Assembly (NCBI GenBank): GCA_943736015.1
Contig: OX031064.1
Location: 33,355,361-33,419,360, forward strand
Direction: 5' to 3'
Source: Tridacna crocea
Lineage: Eukaryota; Mollusca; Bivalvia; Cardiida; Cardiidae
DNA: 64,000 nt
Below the pieces are notes generated by a model. It searched no databases, was not told the origin of the DNA, and saw nothing but the letters and a program-made list of their open reading frames with translations. Shown piece after piece: positions 22,470 through 32,931 of this stretch. Position numbers and translations under genes: made by a program. Position 1 is the stretch's first letter; every line of letters begins with the position of its first letter.

Positions 22470-22682
22470 AACAAATTTTAGACTGTCCCAAACTCAAAGT
22501 GTGTTTGCAGATGGCAATTTTGAATTTGATAAGAATGGCAGAAAGTTTTCCGATTGGCTAGAAAACACTGTGGAAAAAGGAGAAATTGCTCGTTACGAGC
22601 AATTTCTCCTTTTCCCACAGTGTTTTCTAAAGACTTGTACTGCAGACACATAAGAACCAGGGCTTTTTCGTGAAAGGGTTAA
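22470..22682. repeat. F1b MITE (GCTCGTTACGAGC subtype)
   Basis: ACAAATTTTAGACTGTCCC, the hairpin GAGAAATTGCTCGTTACGAG with ~40-bp arms, right end CGTGAAAGGGTTAA. Confidence 0.82.
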
Positions 22683-22889
22683 TAGACGACAAGCACAGAG
22701 CACCTGTAAGTTCAACAGTTGCTTCGTAAGGTCTTAGCAATTTACATTTGTGACCCATCACTCAAAAGGGACACTCTGAGAATTCTGTACATGAGTACGA
22801 TGAAAACAGATCAACAATTGTGCAGGTCAGTTTAAGTTGATAATTCAAAAATGATTGTATAACAAGATATACTGACCACTTTTCACACA

Positions 22890-22978
22890 GAAAATGTCAT
22901 GAAACGTTGACACAACCCTGGTCAGCGTGCGCAATCTGCGCAGTCTGACCAGAATTGACATTTTTCGCAGTTCCCAGA
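22890..22978. repeat. F3-like hairpin core
   Basis: CTGGTCAGCGTGCGCAATCT pairs with GCGCAGTCTGACCAG. The outer stem differs from F3 proper. Confidence 0.5.
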
Positions 22979-23068
22979 AGGTCCCTTTTTGTCTAATGGG
23001 TCACATTTATAAAACGTTTGAATTTCATTCTGAGCTAAGTTGAAAAAAAGTTTTGTAGGCACTATTCC

Positions 23069-23589
23069 AGGGCCCCGTTGTACTAAAGTAACGTTAGTTA
23101 CGAAAAATAAATATTTAAGTTTTACGTTACGATAGTAAAGTGGCATTAATTTGCCACGAGATACAAGATAAATATCATGAATATTTCATAAAACTATTGC
23201 GATAAAGCAATATTTTCTGGAAATTTTATCTTTTCATTCTATCTAAATAAAATTTCCAGGACCCAGGGCCCAATTTACGAGGGTGGTTATGAACAAAATT
23301 TGCGTAAGTATTACGTAAATTTAGTATGGTAGCATATTTATGCCACGAGATACGACATAGCTACCACGATTATTTTAGAACCTATTGTGATAAATCAAAG
23401 TTTCCTAGAACTTCATCTAGATAAAATGAAAAGATGAGATTTCGATGAAACTGGTTTATCGCATTAGTTTTATTGAATTACTCATGGTTGTTTTCTCGTA
23501 TCTCGTGGCGGGAATATGCCACCATATCATATAGTTAGGTAAAACTTACCCAAATTTTGTTTTACCTACCTTTGTAAAACAGGGCCCAG
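23069..23589. repeat. GGGCCC-ended foldback element(s)
   Basis: 23266-23589 is bounded by CCCAGGGCCCAATTTACGAG and TTTGTAAAACAGGGCCCAG, and carries GCCACGAGATACGA on one arm and TCTCGTATCTCGTGGC on the other. 23069-23265 is a related half copy (GGCCCCGTTGTACTAAAGTA, GCCACGAGATACAAG) in tandem. Confidence 0.65.
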
Positions 23590-23769
23590 CTGGCCTATAT
23601 TTTCCTGTCTCAACAGAATAAGACATATATTTTGATACAGATATAGGTTTGAACCTCTTTCAATTTGTAACATTGTCAGGGAAATAGGGACATGATAAAA
23701 TTAAAAGCTAAATTAAAAAAAAAAAATATCCATGCACTCTGTAAAACGGGAGTTTGATGCATTTGCAAA

Positions 23770-23830
23770 AAGTATCAGATCGGGTCAGCCTGCGCAACCT
23801 GCGCAGGCCGACCCGACTCGAAACTATTTT
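23770..23830. repeat. F3-like hairpin core
   Basis: CGGGTCAGCCTGCGCAACCT pairs with GCGCAGGCCGACCCG, a strong GC stem in an AT-rich intron. Confidence 0.65.
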
Positions 23831-24080
23831 GCCATTGGTCAGTTTTCTGCATGTTACCGGACCAGTCTATCTCACGTGTCAGTACATGTAGGTATGTAGT
23901 TTCATGCTTGCTACAATACATCACAGAAATACACGAAACCCCTCTTTGACTGAGAGCATGACTCTTTCATATTACTGCAGTTCCTTTTCATCAATTTTGG
24001 ACAAGTGCTTTACGTATTATTTCCCTCCGTGTACCTTGTAAAGTGTGCAGTCACCATATAAACGGCCTGCAGCTGGCACG

Positions 24081-24335
24081 CGAAAAGAGCCATTCGAACA
24101 TTTGCCTGAGGTTTCATCTCGGATCAGCCTGTACAGTCCCCAAAGGCTAATCCGAAACGACACTTTTCGTTTTTATGTTATTTTCCGTTTGGCGCAAGTC
24201 TACATTAGCACAAAATCTAGTGCAGTCGTAAAGTGCCGTCTCGGATTAGCCTGCGCGGACTGCGCAGGCTAATCCGAGATGACACTTTACGCATATGTCC
24301 GAATGCCCCTTTTCTCGTGTTACAAGCCTTATTTA
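24081..24335. repeat. F3 MITE, copy 2 (receptor intron)
   Basis: Left end CGAAAAGAGCCATTCGAACA, right end TGTCCGAATGCCCCTTTTC. The two inner hairpins are GGATCAGCCTG...GGCTAATCC and GGATTAGCCTGCGCGGACTG...CTAATCC. It ends ~35 bp before the exon 2 acceptor. Confidence 0.85.
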
Positions 24336-24369
24336 TTTAGTTAAATATCTTTTTTTTTTTTAATTGCAG

Positions 24370-24912
24370 CATGGCAAAATGGTAAATGCTAACATCCGAA
24401 CAACAAAATACCTTGTTGCCATTACAGTGGGATTTTTTGTCGCTGTATCACCATGGAACCTTTGTACTTTGATTGTCGTCGCTGCGAAAACAAAACTAAA
24501 CCAGCACCTTGACTACGCGGTCACGTGGTTGGCTCTTAGCAACAGCTTCTGGAACTGCCTGATCTATGGCGTTATGAACAGAAAGTTTCGCCGAGCTGCT
24601 GCACGACTAACTTGTGGCCGATGGGTTCGATCCCTCCGAGAGGCAATTTCGTCCAGGGAAGGGGACACAAGTCGCGACTTCAGCGAGGACTCTCTCAGCC
24701 ATAGCCAGTCGACAAAGAATCGTTTTTTCTCACGGAAAAAGTCAAAGACTTCCAAAAATATGCTTGACACTAATAACACAAAAACTGGATCATCTGCGCT
24801 CAGCTCACCCCGTGATACACCGACCGGAACGCCTTTAGGAACGCCAAGAATAAAACCAAAAGTTCCAAAAGAAACTAGTGTATCGCACAATGAAAAAACG
24901 ACAGACGTTTAA
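24370..24912 (+). CDS. Class A G protein-coupled receptor, exon 2 (TM6, TM7, cytoplasmic tail)
   Basis: Acceptor ATTGCAG after a T-rich tract, phase 0, continuing the frame of the 19046-19720 exon for 180 codons to TAA. TM6 is about 238-262 with P253, but SPW replaces the usual CWxP. TM7 reads WLALSNSFWNCLIY, so the NPxxY proline is replaced by cysteine (C288) while N287 and Y291 stay. From memory, vertebrate GPR21 and GPR52 share SNSFCNCVIY at this place, which suggests that orphan subfamily. The tail (about 300-405) is basic, then rich in Ser/Thr, with repeated TPTGTPLGTP-type sites suited to kinase and arrestin control. The joined protein has 405 residues, usual for the class. The joining intron is 4649 bp and mostly MITEs. 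The subfamily call is an inference. Confidence 0.9.
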   Translation, partial: HGKMVNANIRTTKYLVAITVGFFVAVSPWNLCTLIVVAAKTKLNQHLDYAVTWLALSNSFWNCLIYGVMNRKFRRAAARLTCGRWVRSLREAISSREGDTSRDFSEDSLSHSQSTKNRFFSRKKSKTSKNMLDTNNTKTGSSALSSPRDTPTGTPLGTPRIKPKVPKETSVSHNEKTTDV

Positions 24913-24982
24913 TATATATACATGTAGATTGAGATGAAAATATGAAAACCCTATGAACATGTCTTGAAAGACAGTGACAAAT

Positions 24983-24988
24983 AATAAA
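24983..24988 (+). promoter_or_regulatory. Candidate polyadenylation signal of the GPCR gene
   Basis: AATAAA 71 bases after the receptor stop codon, in an A-rich 3' region. Confidence 0.5.
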
Positions 24989-24994
24989 CATACA

Positions 24995-25165
24995 AAACGA
25001 AAGAGAGAGACAGAGAGACTGACCGACAGAGAAACACACACAGACAGAGAGACATGCAGACAGACAGACTAACAGATGGACGGACGAATGGATGGACGGA
25101 CAAACAGACAGAGGAGGGAGAGAGAGATAAAAAAAAGAAAAAAAGAAAGAAAGAAAGAAATTATT
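24995..25165 (+). repeat. Purine-rich simple repeats
   Basis: Interrupted GAGA, CAGA, GGAC and GAAA units, possibly within the receptor 3' UTR or just past it. Open frames on both strands here are low complexity. Confidence 0.8.
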
Positions 25166-25354
25166 TTTTTCTTGTCTTGTAAATATTGTAAAAATGTTTG
25201 TTTCACACAAAAATATCCTCTGTTTATCCATTATTTATACATATCTTTATTTCGTCTATCCTCGCGTTCAAAAGATGCTTTATTCTGATCGTAATAATTC
25301 TCGTAGCAAACGGATGAATTTACTCTTTCCACTCCGTAGGTATTACCAGAAGCT

Positions 25355-25432
25355 CTTGTGGACAATGTAGATCATGATCAGACTGTACAAAGCGTGCAGT
25401 TTGATCTCTGATCAACGCTGTCCACTATTTCA
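25355..25432. repeat. F2 hairpin core
   Basis: GTGGACAATGTAGATCATGA and ATCAACGCTGTCCAC enclose GATCAGACTGTACAAAGCG. Confidence 0.65.
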
Positions 25433-25614
25433 TAATAGATCCTGTTCTTAGATGTATCTCTATCTTGTAGAGGAAATGTAATTGTTGCCGTTTCAAAAAT
25501 GAAACTTGTCTATTTGGTAAGAAGAGAGTCATAATATTTTCAGTTCCTGGAAAAAATTCAATTCGAAAGTAAAAACACAAATATTATATTACTAGGACGA
25601 AAAAGAAACGCAGG

Positions 25615-26169
25615 GTAACCTTTTAAAGGTGGCCCTTCAGATATTGGGGCGAAAATTTTACTAAAATACAAAAAAAAGTCATCCTTATACTCCCAAAGCC
25701 TTATAATCTTAATTCATTAAACCCCAGTAGTCGAAAACCATCCGAAAACTAGATAAATTAGAGATTTACTACAGCCCAGGTCGACACTGAAGGGAAACAC
25801 TGTCTATTTTTACATGAGCAACTCGCTCATTTACATACCGGAAATTACAGACGAAGCTTCAAACATAGCATCCGAAGTTCCTGACATTATGGAAAATAAT
25901 TACATGTTTGTTATGCTATGAAATCTAATAGTCATTAGTCACGTGAGAGTCACTTAACATTCCCACAATGATGTTTTTATTTTGGCGGGAAATCTAAAAA
26001 TAGCTTAAGGGGCTACGTAGCCTTTTAAGGGAATACCACCAAAGAAATTTTTTTTTTTGTAATTTTATGATTCTTAATTACTGATGATTTGTATTGTTTT
26101 TTAATATAAATTTCATTGACATATATATTTTTTAATTTGGTCCGATGTGAAAATTCTAAATACCCACCT
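25615..26169 (+). repeat. F5 element, left half only
   Basis: CTTTTAAAGGTGGCCCTTCA through GGCTACGTAGCC to AAATACCCACCTTTAA is collinear with 16235-16782. The right half is absent. The sequence stops exactly at the central TTAA, where an F1 copy begins. Confidence 0.85.
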
Positions 26170-26397
26170 TTAATTCTTTACCACACGAAAAAAGTTAGAC
26201 TGGTTCAAATTGAATGCATTTGCAGACGACAAAATAAAGGTGACTGAAAAATTGAAATTTGTTCTGGGAAGGGTAGAAAACACTGTGGGAAGAGGAGAAA
26301 ATGCTGGTTACCAGCATTTTCTCCTTTTCCCACAGTGTTTTCAAAAGGCCTCTTTCTCAGGGGCGTCAAAAGTAGGGATTGTGTGGTAATGGGTTAA
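26170..26397. repeat. F1 MITE inserted at the central TTAA of an F5 copy
   Basis: TTAATTCTTTACCACACGAA at the left, GCTGGTTACCAGC centre, TGTGTGGTAATGGGTTAA at the right. Left flank CCACC and right flank GGTAG correspond to the palindromic centre CCACCTTTAAAGGTGG of the unfilled F5 copy at 16.78 kb, so TTAA is the duplicated target. Confidence 0.9.
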
Positions 26398-26532
26398 GGT
26401 AGTTTAGAGGTTTATAACTTGATTTCAAATTCTAAATTATGATTTTATGTTTACCACTGATCAGTTTTGAATACTAGTATTTTGACGAAATTTCATTTCA
26501 GTGTGGCCAAAAAGAAATGAGAAAATGGCTTC

Positions 26533-26962
26533 TTATTGACAGTACCATCTTCGCGAGCCAAGGTTACGATCACTACGTGGATCTTACCTTGGCTGATTGA
26601 GCCCGATTTCGATATTCCTGCGATGCACCCTCTATTAGATACTGGTTATTTCTCCCCCCTTTACATCGTATTTCTGAAAGCCAATGAAATATCGTTTTAC
26701 AAACCGCTTACGAATACAATTATTCAACATGAACCTGGGTTTCCATGTTTACCTTCTATTCGAAAGGTCGATACCTTATTCTATTTTTATCAACGATGAA
26801 ACTCTACGAGCGATTTCATTCGTTGCAGCTAGAGCTGGCTGCATCCACTGAAAAAGCGTATCGGGTAAATGTAAAAATCAAGCTCGATCCGCCAAGGGTA
26901 GATTAGCGTAGTGAATCGTCAACCTTGGCTTACGAAGATGCGACAGTACCGCCTCTTCAGTG
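26533..26962. repeat. Element with ~65-bp imperfect inverted ends
   Basis: Left end ACAGTACCATCTTCGCGAGC...CAAGGTTACGATCACTACG. Right end is the inverted TAGTGAATCGTCAACCTTGG...GAAGATGCGACAGTACC. A related shorter palindrome is at 58371-58470. The 87-codon frame inside has no recognisable domain. Confidence 0.55.
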
Positions 26963-27109
26963 AAAAAAAGTAGAAAAGTAGTGACTGACTGCATATGGAG
27001 GCTCAAAGCTTGTTCAATATCTAGTATGGTACCCTGCGGTTTTTTTTTTTTCGTCCTAGTACATCAATTTTATATTTTCAAGTTATATTTAGCGGAATTA
27101 TATCTCCTT

Positions 27110-27222
27110 TTCGGACAAGGCAGATCCAAGATCAGACTGCACGTTCTGTGCAGTCTGATCTTGATCTGCATTGTCCGCAAAAGGTCAGTGAGTTGTGCTT
27201 CAGGGCTTTGGGGTTAAAGGGC
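27110..27222 (-). repeat. F2 element, minus orientation, partial
   Basis: TTTTCGGACAAGGCAGATCC, hairpin GATCAGACTGCACGTTCTGTG, then CATTGTCCGCAAAAGGTCAG and GTTAAAGGG. Confidence 0.7.
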
Positions 27223-27287
27223 TTTGATTGCTTTTATATTATATTTCATGCGTCTGTTTTTAGGAATGTTTTGGGTAAAAAAAATGT

Positions 27288-27600
27288 CATAATTTCAAGC
27301 TGGGGGAATTATTTCCCCGTCACAGTGAGTATTTTCCTTCTGCCGAAATTCTGGAACTACTTTTTTTTTTAAAATATCGGTTCCCCGGTTAATTGACTTG
27401 AGATCACTAGTTTTAAAAGTGACATTCGTTGACAAATTAATCAGAAGAAATATAATATATAATTTATTTCATCAGCTCAAAAGGGAAAGGTTTTCGAAAA
27501 TAACTCGTGCCTTATGGCACTCGTTATTTTCACACACCTTTCCCTTTTTCGGTAAATATTTCCCCATATTAAACACAAATGAAATAAACCCTATATCACC
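27288..27600 (-). repeat. F6 foldback element, copy 2 (inverted)
   Basis: The tail comes first (CCCCGTCACAGTGAGTATTT, CTGCCGAAATTCTGGAAC, GATCACTAGTTTTAAAAGTG), then the foldback around GTGCCTTATGGCAC, the reverse order of the 6362-6700 copy. Confidence 0.75.
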
Positions 27601-27721
27601 TAAATATGTTTGAAGTAGTATGGTTATTTCATGTTTTTCGATTATTTATGGGGATTATAATTGTGGATTATAAGGTTTGATAATTGATAGTTACGACTAT
27701 CGAATACAATAGTAAATCACC

Positions 27722-28055
27722 CATTATCTCCCGCTAGATGGTGCTCTAAAAATACACATCTATCTAATTTTGGCATGCTTGGTACAGAAGCGGAGTAATT
27801 TTTCAGAACAAAAACCGTTACTTTGAATTTCAAATGAAATAAACGTTTATGCAATGAAACGTTACCTGATGCCATTCATTCAACTATGATGGGCAAGCAT
27901 GTAACCTATGCACGGACAATTTATTCAAACATAATGGGTAAGAGGCTAGTAGCTTCGATACAAGTCTTACTTTTCCCAGGTATATGGGAGTGGATGATGC
28001 ATCATAGCAGACAGGTCGAATCTTTGAAGAATATGACATGTGCAGACAACGGTAA
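27722..28055 (+). repeat. F4 element, single arm
   Basis: CATTATCTCCCGCTAGATGG, ACCGTTACTTTGAATTTCAA, CATTCAACTATGATGGGC, GACAGGTCGAATCTTTGAAG and TGCAGACAAC in the order of one arm of the full copy at 34.6 kb, with an extra ~100-bp segment in the middle. Confidence 0.75.
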
Positions 28056-28087
28056 ATCACCGTACAGCCTACATAGGGAACCGTAAA

Positions 28088-30326
28088 GGCTACCTTAGTA
28101 AAAAGCCTTCCTGTACATTTATGTCAAGGATACCTGGGCAACAAGCCCCCCCCCCTGTACATTTATGTCAAGGGTACCTGGCCAACAAGCCCCCCCCTTG
28201 TACATTTATGTTAAGATTACCTGGGCAAGAAGCCTCCCCTGTACATAAATGTCGAGAGTACCTGGGCAACAAGCGCTCCTGTACATTTATGTCAAGGGTA
28301 TATGGGCAACAGGCCCTCCTGTACATAAATGTCAAGGGTACCTGGGCAACAAGCCCCTCCTGTACATAAATGTCAAGGGAACCTTAGTAACAAGCCTCTC
28401 CTGTACATAAATGTCAAGGGTATATGGGCAACAGGCCCTCCTGTACATAAATGTCAAGGGTACCTTGGCAACAAGCCCCTCCTGTACATAAATGTCAAGG
28501 GAACCTGGGTAACAAGCCTCTCCTGTACATATATGTCAAGGGCACCTGGCTTACAAGCCATCCTGTACATTTATGTCAAGGATACCTGAGCAAAAAGCCC
28601 TCCTGTACATTTATGTCAACTGTACCTGGGCTATAAGGCCTCCTGTACATTCTTGTCAAGGGTACCTAGGCTACAAGCCCCCTGTACATAAATGCCAAGG
28701 GTACCTGGGCCACAAGCCCTCCTGTAAATAAATGTCAAGGGTACCTAGGCTACCTAGGGTAACAAACCCCATCCTGTACATAAATATCAAGGGTACCTGG
28801 GTAACAAGCCCTCCTGTAAATAAATGTCAAGGGTACCTAGGCTACAAGCCCCATCCTGTATATAAATGTCTAGGGTACCTGGGTAACAAGCCCCTCCCGT
28901 ACTTAAATATCGAGGGTATCTCGGTAACAAGCCCCCTCCTGTACATAAATGTCAAGGGTATCTGGGCAAAAAGCCCTCCTGTACATAAATGTTAAAGGTA
29001 CCTGGGCTACAAGCCCCACCCTGTACATAAATATCAAGGGTACCTGGGCAACAAGCCCTCCTGTACATAAATGTCAAGGGTACCTGAGCAACAAGCCCTA
29101 CTGTACATAAATGTCAACTGTACCTAGGCTACAACCCCTCCTGTACATTTACGTCAAGGGTACCTGATCAACAAGCCCTCCTGTACATTTATGTCAACTG
29201 TACCTGATCAACAAGTCCTCCTGTACATTTATGTCAACTGTACTTAGGCTACAAGCCCTCCTGTACATTTACGTCAAGGGTACCTGATCAACAAGCCCCT
29301 AGGTAACAAGCCCTCCTGTACTTTTATGTCAACTGTCCGTGGGCAACAAGCCCTCCTGTACATTTATGTCAAGGGTACCTGGGTAACAAGCCCCTCCTGT
29401 ACATAAATATCAAGGGTACCTGGGTAACAAGTCCCTCCTGTACATTAATATCAAGGGTTACTGGGTAACAAGCCCCACACTGTACATAAATATCAAGAGT
29501 ATTTGTGCAACGAGCCCCTCCTGTACATAAATATCAAGGGTACCTGGGCAACAAGCCTCACCCTTTACATAAATATCAAGGGTACCTGAGCAACAAGCCC
29601 TCCTGTATATAAATATCAAGGGTACCTGATCAACAAGCCCTCCTTACTTTGATGTCAACTGTACCTGGGCAAGAAGCCCTCCAGTTCATTTATGTCAAGG
29701 GTACCTGGGGTACAAGCCCTCCTGTACATTTATGTCAACTTTACCTGGGCTACAAGCCCCACCTATACTTTTATATCAAGGGTACCTGGGCTACAAGCCC
29801 TCCTGTACATTTATGTCAACTGTACCTGAGCAACAAGCCCTCCTGTACATTTATGTCAACTGTACCTAGGCTACAACCCCTCCTGTACATTTACGTCAAG
29901 AGTACCTGATCAACAAGCCCCTCCTGTACATTTACGTCAAGGGTACCTGATCAACAAGCCCCTCCTGTACATTTATGTCACATTTATGTCAACTGTACCT
30001 GATCAACAAGCCCTCCTGTACATTTATGTCAACTGTACCTAAGCTACAACCCCTCCTGTACATTTACGTCAAGGGTACCTGATCAACAAGCCCCTCCTGT
30101 ACATTTATGTCAACTGTGCCTGATCAAGAAGCCCTCCTGTACATTTATGTCAACTGTACCTAGGCTACAACCCCTCCTGTACATTTACGTCAAGGGTACC
30201 TGATGAACAAGCCCACCTGTACATTTATGTCAACTGTACCTGGGCTACAAGCCCTCTTGTATTTTTCTTTCAAGGTACCTGGGCTACAAGCCCTCCTGTA
30301 CATTTATGTCAAGGGTACCTGGCTAA
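28088..30326 (+). repeat. 40-bp satellite array (~55 units)
   Basis: Unit TGTCAAGGGTACCTGGGCAA plus CAAGCCCTCCTGTACAT-WW-A, about 40 bp. Two unit types differ only in the middle of a small palindrome, ACATTTATGT or ACATAAATGT, and occur in blocks. From about 29100 an 80-bp higher-order form (GATCAACAAG / TAGGCTACAACCCC / TTTACGTCAAG) appears repeatedly. The 40-bp period is not a multiple of three, so the frames across it are not conserved coding sequence. Confidence 0.95.
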
Positions 30327-31304
30327 AAAATACAAAACTGGACAGACTTTTTACTTTACAAAACGGGTACAAAATAAAGGCTCCCTACCAATATTTTGCA
30401 TAGTTCCGGTAGCTTTTATTAGGAGAAATAAGTTTGCTTTCTCTACTGAGGTTGGACTTTTGCTTCCAGCAGGTTCTGCCTGGATACGCGTGGAAACAAA
30501 ACCAGTTTCGTACACTAACAAACTAGTTCTGCTACTTATAATCAAACGAAGCAGTTTAGCTTGATACTGTATGTTTTCTGAGAAAAAATATCATTTTTTA
30601 TTCAGTTTTTTGTTTGATTTAAGGTAAAAAAGATTTTCTAGCTTAAAGAAAAGAAAAACTATACCAGGTTTAACAACTCTCCACCATCTGGCACATTCAT
30701 ACAATAACATACCGCATTGCTGGAGAACTCGGACCCTGGTGAACTCGTATCCTAATCTCAACGAAAGAGTTCTCCGTAAAACTTTCCGTTTTCATCTATT
30801 TTAGAGTATGAGAAAAACAATCATAAAACACACCAATTAGTAGCTTGTATTCGGAGCCAGAAAAAAAGATCTGCTACCTTCAGTACGTTAGCGCTTTGAT
30901 TTTATAAGGCAAAGCTCCAGATAAGAGAAGTGATGGTATTCTGAGTCCATTGATGTCTCGATGAGACAAATCTAATGAGTACCCACAACATAGGGTTTAG
31001 TGGAAAAAATATTAATATTTTTAATTTCACAGTCAGAAATACTCCCCATCTCTGTAGCTCTGGTCTTATCTCTGTACCTATTGTTCACAAAGGCTGGTTG
31101 AATCACTTTTAGCGTTATGACAGTTAATTCCTGTTTTAGTTTCATAAGAGTATAAATAGTATAAATACAAAGTTCAGGTGAAAATATAATCAGGCAAGAA
31201 AAAAAAAATGATCGTACTTTTGCCACAGTGATTTGAAAAGTAGTCTACTTCAGAAAAAAAAATTTGAATGTAGCAACACATTTATCATATGGCTTGAAAC
31301 ATTC
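30327..31304. other. Unassigned interval
   Basis: Unique-looking AT-rich sequence. I see no splice-bounded exon, palindrome or family repeat. Confidence 0.5.
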
Positions 31305-31557
31305 AAAAAAGGGCATTCGGACATTTGCGTAAAGTGTCGTCTCGGATCAGCCTGCGTAGTCCTCGCAGGCTAATCCGAGACGACACTTCCCGTTTTTTAT
31401 GTAATTTTTTGTCTCGCGCAAGTGTACTGTAGCACAAAATCTAATATAGTCGTAAAGTGCCGTCACGGATTAGCCAGCGCGGACTGTGCAGGCTGATCCG
31501 ACACGCCACTTTACGCAAATGTCCAAATGCCACTTTTCGCGTGGTACGAGCCATATT
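31305..31557. repeat. F3 MITE, copy 3
   Basis: AAAGGGCATTCGGACATTTG at the left, CAAATGTCCAAATGCCAC at the right. Inner hairpins GGATCAGCCTGCGTAGTCCT and GGATTAGCCAGCGCGGACTG are both present. Confidence 0.88.
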
Positions 31558-31799
31558 GAATTTCAATATTTTGATATATGACTAAAATTTGAAATAAAGG
31601 TACTTTTACTAGCGTCCTGTACACTTGGTCCGCTTTTCTATTGATTTTTCTCCATACCAGCTAATTAAAAACTCCAACAAAAGAGGAAAAAAAATCTATC
31701 AAACTATTTTCCTCCACTTCTTTTTGTTAAGAACATTTTTAAAAATCTTCTCTGTAAAAGCTGCAACATTTAAAAAGGTAAACCTTTGATACGGTAACA

Positions 31800-31872
31800 T
31801 GCTCACATCGTGGCAAAAGGGAGAAATTGCTCGTTACGAGCAATTTCTTCCTTTTGCTACGATGGTTTTAGA
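31800..31872. repeat. F1b-type hairpin with foreign flanks
   Basis: ATCGTGGCAAAAGGGAGAAA...GCTCGTTACGAGC...TTTCTTCCTTTTGCTACGAT, a ~33-bp-armed hairpin. Neither TTAA terminus nor inner F1 landmarks surround it. Confidence 0.7.
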
Positions 31873-32168
31873 AATGATCTGCAACGAGACGTACTGAGTT
31901 ATAATCGTGCGCATGAAGAAAAATGTAGACAATGAAATTCTATAAGGTGGATACTTTCTTTGAAGTTTAAGATATTATAAGATTGTAAGAAGAAAAGTTG
32001 TCTGTCGAAGAATAGTGCAGTTTTTTTTAATGATAGTTTAGAATTACGAGACAGTGATGGGACGTTTAATGTACATTTACATATGCATGGCCTTAATTGA
32101 AGGTAAAACCCTTATTTTTTAAAAGTTTTATAAGAAATATTCTTTGTTTTGTTTTGCATTTGCATTTG

Positions 32169-32202
32169 TATCTATCTATCTATCTATCTATCTGTCTATC
32201 TG

Positions 32203-32241
<39 letters not shown>

Positions 32242-32254
32242 GTCTGTCTATCTA

Positions 32255-32301
<47 letters not shown>

Positions 32302-32381
32302 GTCTGTCTCACGGTCTGTCTATCTATCTGTCTCATGGTCTGTCTGTCTGTCTGTCCGTCCGTCCGTCCGTCCATCCATCC

Positions 32382-32469
<88 letters not shown>
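32169..32469 (+). repeat. Compound microsatellite (TATC)n(TGTC)n(CCGT)n(CT)n
   Basis: Runs of ATCT and GTCT tetramers pass through GTCC units into ~40 CT units. All three forward frames are open (Ile/Tyr/Leu/Ser) purely because of composition. Confidence 0.97.
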
Positions 32470-32471
<2 letters not shown>

Positions 32472-32480
32472 ATGGCTTTC

Positions 32481-32703
32481 TTAGCACTTTACGAAACAAT
32501 CCCTGGTTTTTTTACGACCCTGAGATAGAAGCCTTTTAAATTCATTGAAGGAAAAGGAGAAAATGCTGATAACCAGCATTTTCTCCTTTTCCAACAATGT
32601 TTACATGAAACACATTTCAATTTTTGAGTTAGGTTTACTTTGTCGTCTGCAAATGCTTTCAATTTGGACCAATCTTAAATTCTGTCGTTTGGTAAAGAGT
32701 TAA
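32481..32703. repeat. F1 MITE (chain of two, left)
   Basis: TTAGCACTTTACGAAACAAT at the left, ATGCTGATAACCAGCAT centre, right end GGTAAAGAGTTAA shared with the next copy. Confidence 0.82.
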
Positions 32704-32931
32704 CCCATTACCACACAATCCCTACTTTTGACGACCCAGAGAAAGAAGCCTTTAGAAAACATTGTTGAAAAAAATGGAGAAAATGCTGTTTACCAGCATT
32801 TTCTCCTTTTTCCACAGTGATATCTACCCATCAAATAACAAATTTCAAATTTTCAACCATTTTTATTTTGTCGTCTGCAAATGCTTTCAATTTGGACCAG
32901 TCTAAAATTCTGTCGTTTGGTAAAGAGTCAA
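32700..32931. repeat. F1 MITE (chain of two, right)
   Basis: TTAACCCATTACCACACAAT at the left, ATGCTGTTTACCAGCAT centre, TTGGTAAAGAGTCAA at the right. Confidence 0.82.

Noticed and set aside
26536..26799. 87-codon plus-strand frame
   Set aside because: Lies within an inverted-end repeat element and has no domain or splice evidence.
28088..30326. CRISPR-like appearance of regularly spaced short repeats (also 44695-45895)
   Set aside because: Repeats are head-to-tail with no unique spacers, and the organism is an animal; these are satellites.
28040..30403. Several overlapping open frames reading VKGTWATSP / CTFMSRVPG
   Set aside because: Translation of the 40-bp satellite in all three frames; no frame is preserved across the array.
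32097..32539. Three overlapping Leu/Ser/Ile-rich frames of 111-143 codons
   Set aside because: Purely the (TATC)n(CT)n microsatellite.
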